From Galerina marginata (lineage: Eukaryota; Basidiomycota; Agaricomycetes; Agaricales; Galerinaceae), in contig JAECYW010000004.1 in NCBI GenBank assembly GCA_023014335.1, positions 1,426,001 through 1,490,000 on the forward strand: a stretch of 64,000 nucleotides of DNA. Reading direction: 5' to 3'. Each line of letters starts with the position of its first letter. Position 1 is the stretch's first letter. Below are positions 60,478 to 64,000 of the stretch, piece after piece. The notes under the pieces were generated by a model that was not told the DNA's origin, did no database searches, and saw only the letters and a list, made by a program, of their open reading frames with translations. Position numbers and translations under genes: made by a program.

Positions 60478-62031
60478 CTTTGTTTAGGTCTGAAAAAAAA
60501 AGGAAATTAGTTACAACACAGCACAATGAGAAAAATACCCTTACCAAGCGAAAAACCGAACAGAACTATTTGAAGCGACAGTAAATGACTATAAAGTCGA
60601 TTCGAGGCTGAAATGCTCCAGTCAGTGATCCACGTCTTCGAAGGTCGTGGGGCAAAATGAGAGCTCACCGAGAAAAGATGAAACGATCGATGCTGTTTAG
60701 CAGCCACATCCACGTAGTATTTATACTCTACCGTACCAGTACACCGTCCACGATTGCGTACGGGATTGAGGAAACGGAAGGTGTCAAATGGAAAGAAGGC
60801 GCGAGATTGTACGCTCATCGAGGGATCATTGCCATGGCAAGGCATGAAATTTGGGTCCTTTTAATTCAGTTCTCTGACTTGAAGACGGTGCCTAAGTCGA
60901 AATGTAGAGCAGAATGGGCGCTGGAAGGTGCTGAAGGAGTGGATCCTGCAAAACTGAGGGGTTAATATGATCAGGTGATCTCCGTCATGTCAACACAAAC
61001 GCCGATAACCATTGCCCGCACGGCGTCTGTGAGACGAGGACAGAGTGCCAAGCTTTCGTCTGCACTCGTCCGCAAACGACCTCCAATTATCTGAAGGGCG
61101 CTACTGGCTTGGCAGGGATTATGTCCTTATGTTTGATGCGGAAATGATAGTCGCCCGTACCACAGAAATGCTCAGAATAAGTAAGGTCAAACTCCCGGGC
61201 CCGACCGCCAATGAGTTTATTAGTTATAATTTGCATGCGATGGGCCCGTGCCTGAGAGAAATGAATGTGTCTGCAGAGATGCGCGCATGAAGTAACACCG
61301 TCTTTTGAAGAGCAAATAGTTTCCGATAAGTACTCTTGGCACCAATGGAAGGAAAATACGATAGCCCAAGAGTAAAGCAGAGTCGAGTGGTGGCTGAAGA
61401 TTGAAGGTCAACCGTTCCCAGAGTCGGTGCAGTACCTTTGATTCAGAACAAAGAGAAGCAAAACATGCTGGTCGTGAAGCTTGTGAGGCCGGTGACGAAA
61501 AGGCGGGGATTCCGGGCGTCCCGGAGGAGCTGTAGCCAGTCCTAGTATTTTTAAGTTACGGTCATACGCTTTGGTGCCTTTCAGCTTCGAAACAAACCCG
61601 TCGCCGTGAGGCATGGCTCAAGATATTCGAACCAGATGTACCGCGCCAGCATTGTCGATGCTTGAGTTTGACCAGAGGTGAACGCAAAATTCACGAAACA
61701 GCAGCAAGGTGGTTGCAAATGAAGCTTGACTTCAGCGATGGAGAAGCGAAAAGAGCGGTGAACAGCGCAATCCAATTGAAAACAAATCGTTGGCCTTCTG
61801 GACATTCGCAGTGGTTGGTAAAAGTTCAAGGGGACACGTAGACCGCAATCTGGAAGATTAGGTAAGGCGGTGCGTACTAAAATTAGACTTTGAAGTTTGC
61901 TATGACGATCTCCCACGTCATTGGTGCCATAAATAACGTCCTATTGTGGCTCGTGCGAAAGACTGAGATTTGATTATTAAAGGGTCTTGGCCAACACTTG
62001 GCGCTCCATCTTTATCTTCGCCCCCGCAAAC
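60478..62031. other. divergent promoter region, 1.55 kb
   Basis: The astacin gene (minus) and the phospholipase-D-like gene (plus) diverge from here. Frames up to 111 codons on either strand have no motif. No RNA gene is recognised. Confidence 0.5.
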
Positions 62032-64000
62032 ATGGCATTTGTTTCCAATAAAGTTTACGAGCTTATCCACGCCAAGGAAACGGTAGCGTCAATCCTGGCA
62101 GCTTCCCCCAACGGACCTGTCGAAACTCTCGCAGAGAAACACTATGGGAAGCCGTCAAGGCGAGGATCCAACATGAAAGTGGGAGAGCACCAGCTCACCC
62201 TTGCCGATCTTGACCGCGTAGCGGAGTGCGGCAAGTTCACAACCAGACCAAGTGATTTATTTCTACAGGTACGGGATTCCTCCAGCGTCTATTTTACGAT
62301 CTAAAAATCAGGTCATGTAGATTTATGGCGAGGTGCTGCGGACCTACGAGCATGATCCTTTGGTGAACCTCGTATCTCCGCCTTTAACCGCCTCTACGGG
62401 TGTTATCCCATTGTCGATCATCAGCGTGTACGTGCTTTTCTCGTGTTCTCAATGTTTGCGCTAAATCATTATTTCAGTATACCCGACATCATGAGACATT
62501 ATGCAGACTGTATTGTACGAGCTGAGAAGGAGGTTTTCCTCGCTACAAGTACGCTTCCTGAAATTATGAAAATTTCATTCACCTTTTGATGAATGTTTGT
62601 TTGCAGATTAGTGCGTTTCTGATGTTATTGTGTGAAATATGTCTGACGTCCCATGTTTAGTTGGGAAGCATCCACGGCTGCGACCATTATTACCGATTCC
62701 ATGCTTGAGCTGTCCCGTCGAGCTGGCCAACGAGGCCAAAAAGTTGGCAAGTAGCTTTATACTTTTTCTGGACCACATATCGAAACTTTTATAAATACAG
62801 TCTTTAAATTAATGTATGACCGCGGAAACATCAAGCAGGTAGGGTTCATTCTATAAACTAGACTGGGACCCTCATAGACCTTCCCAGCTCGTAAAACCCC
62901 ACCAGATAGTCCCTGTAGCCGAATACACAGGTACCTTCCTCTCTTTATGTGGAAATACGATGACTTAGATCAATTCAGGTGACGCGGTGAAGCTGCCAAA
63001 ACCTGAGGATATTCCGAATATTGAGCTGGAAGTTTGCAATTACCACCAACCACTTCTCGGTAAATTATTATTTATGAACTCACAGGAACCGTTTGCTAAC
63101 TTATAACTTTTTCTTCAAGGAACTTTCCACGCGAAGTATATGGTCGTATGTATATTTATGGCACGGTCCATGTACTTGATCCTCATCGTTTTGTAGGTCG
63201 ATAGGAAAATCGCAATCATCAATAGCAACAACATACAGGACAGGTACTTGATTATCGTTAGATAGTCTGGGACTATATTCACTTTCTGTATAGGGTTAAC
63301 ATGGAGATGATGGCTCACGTCGAAGCAAGTCATTTAACCAATAACGCATCCAATAAATACATCTGACATGATATCTAGGGCCCTATTGTGGAATCGTTCT
63401 ACGACATGGCGCTCTTGTCCTGGAGCGATGCAATGTCGCCTCCCCTTCCTCTACTCTCGTCTCCTGCAACCCCACCCGAGCATTACAAGTTCGAAGGTGA
63501 CCATGGCCATATCGCTGCGAAAGACCTGGATAGCGCGAAAGAAGACGCGGCAAAGTCATTACAGACACACGACTATCCAGCGGATCTCAAAGGCGGTCAA
63601 CAGGAGGGATACGATGTCGACTACGCCACAGAGCAGAAGAACAACGAACAGGGGCTGCATGATGGGACGAGAGCCACAAAATTGTCGGCCATTACCAAAC
63701 ACCTCAGTGGGTTATTTCTTGATCTTGATACGAGGTCATAATACTCATCTGCGGCTTCTATGGCGAACTCAGATACGACTCTCCAGCCAGATACTAAGGC
63801 GACTCTCCCCGACGGCGTGGATTTGGAAGACTTCCAACCTCACATTATCCACAAGCCGCACGACCCTTTCCCCATCGCGATGGTTAACCGTAAGCCGCGT
63901 GGCGCGATCGAATACACCGACATAAACAACCCGCAAGATATGGCTTGGTTGGCGGGGATGCACTATGCACAGAAATCGGTCTTTATGTGAGTGCTCGTTA
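62032..64000 (+). CDS. phospholipase D-like protein, 5' part (runs off the window)
   Basis: Exons seen: 62032-62268, 62321-62427, 62478-62548, 62607-62610, 62661-62746, 62801-62838, 62888-62930, 62979-63059, 63120-63145, 63197-63243, 63294-63324, 63379-63706 and 63773-63986; the last donor is GTGAGT at 63987, so the gene continues beyond 64000. About 444 residues are visible. The first catalytic HKD motif is FHAKYMVVDRKIAIINSNN (H-x-K-x4-D), preceded by FLATNYWEAST and LMYDRGNIKQL, as in fungal PLD/cardiolipin-synthase-like proteins; the second HKD must lie outside the window. The enzyme class hydrolyses or transfers phosphatidyl groups. Splicing is unusual: exon 62607-62610 has only four bases, and two introns (62747-62800, 63325-63378) need GC donors (GCAAGT) because the nearby GT sites break the frame. 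Confidence 0.88.

Overview
The window looks like nuclear DNA of a mushroom-forming basidiomycete (Agaricomycetes). Genes are dense and lie on both strands. Nearly all are cut by many 45-70 nt GT-AG introns, and the protein families are typical of these fungi: a DUF6534-type membrane protein, an F-box/LRR-like protein, an AA9 polysaccharide monooxygenase, an HSPA12-like HSP70 and paired extracellular carboxylesterases. No rRNA, tRNA, CRISPR, plasmid or viral feature was seen. All exon maps were built by hand from splice signals, reading-frame continuity and remembered family motifs; no alignment was run.

Layout. 0.4-4.1 kb: a 1169-aa disordered Ser/Pro-rich protein behind a short upstream ORF. 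4.1-7.0 kb: gene-poor. 7.0-11.1 kb: a DUF6534-like membrane protein, then a DHA1-type drug transporter with 11 exons. 12.8-27.7 kb, all minus strand: a C2H2 zinc-finger protein, the auxilin SWA2 (UBA-TPR-J), a small EBP/EXPERA-like membrane protein, a kinase-like protein lacking catalytic residues, and the SEA/GATOR2 subunit RTC1/WDR24 (13 exons). 28.6-30.4 kb: a protein joining SUMO-interaction motifs, a UIM-like helix, an ADP-ribosyltransferase (PARP-like) domain and a basic tail. 30.6-34.7 kb: small or disordered proteins of unknown function. 34.8-38.8 kb: a 1208-aa repetitive protein I do not recognise.

39.9-46.3 kb: two tandem secreted carboxylesterases with the same 13-exon structure. 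46.8-48.8 kb: a second MFS transporter. 49.4-52.6 kb: an HSP70-like ATPase with 20 exons. 52.8-53.8 kb: an AA9 LPMO. 55.3-56.9 kb: an intron-free F-box protein. 57.7-58.8 kb: a tentative multi-pass membrane protein. 59.2-60.5 kb: an astacin-like (M12A) secreted metallopeptidase. 62.0-64.0 kb: the 5' part of a phospholipase-D-like gene that runs off the right edge.

Together the right third carries four secreted hydrolytic or oxidative enzymes and a transporter, which fits a saprotrophic or wood/litter-decaying life style (inference). The left two thirds mix housekeeping functions (clathrin uncoating, TORC1 control) with lineage-specific proteins. The items most worth following up are the SIM-UIM-ART protein, the unrecognised 1208-aa protein, the pseudokinase, and unusual splicing (a 4-nt exon and three GC-AG introns).
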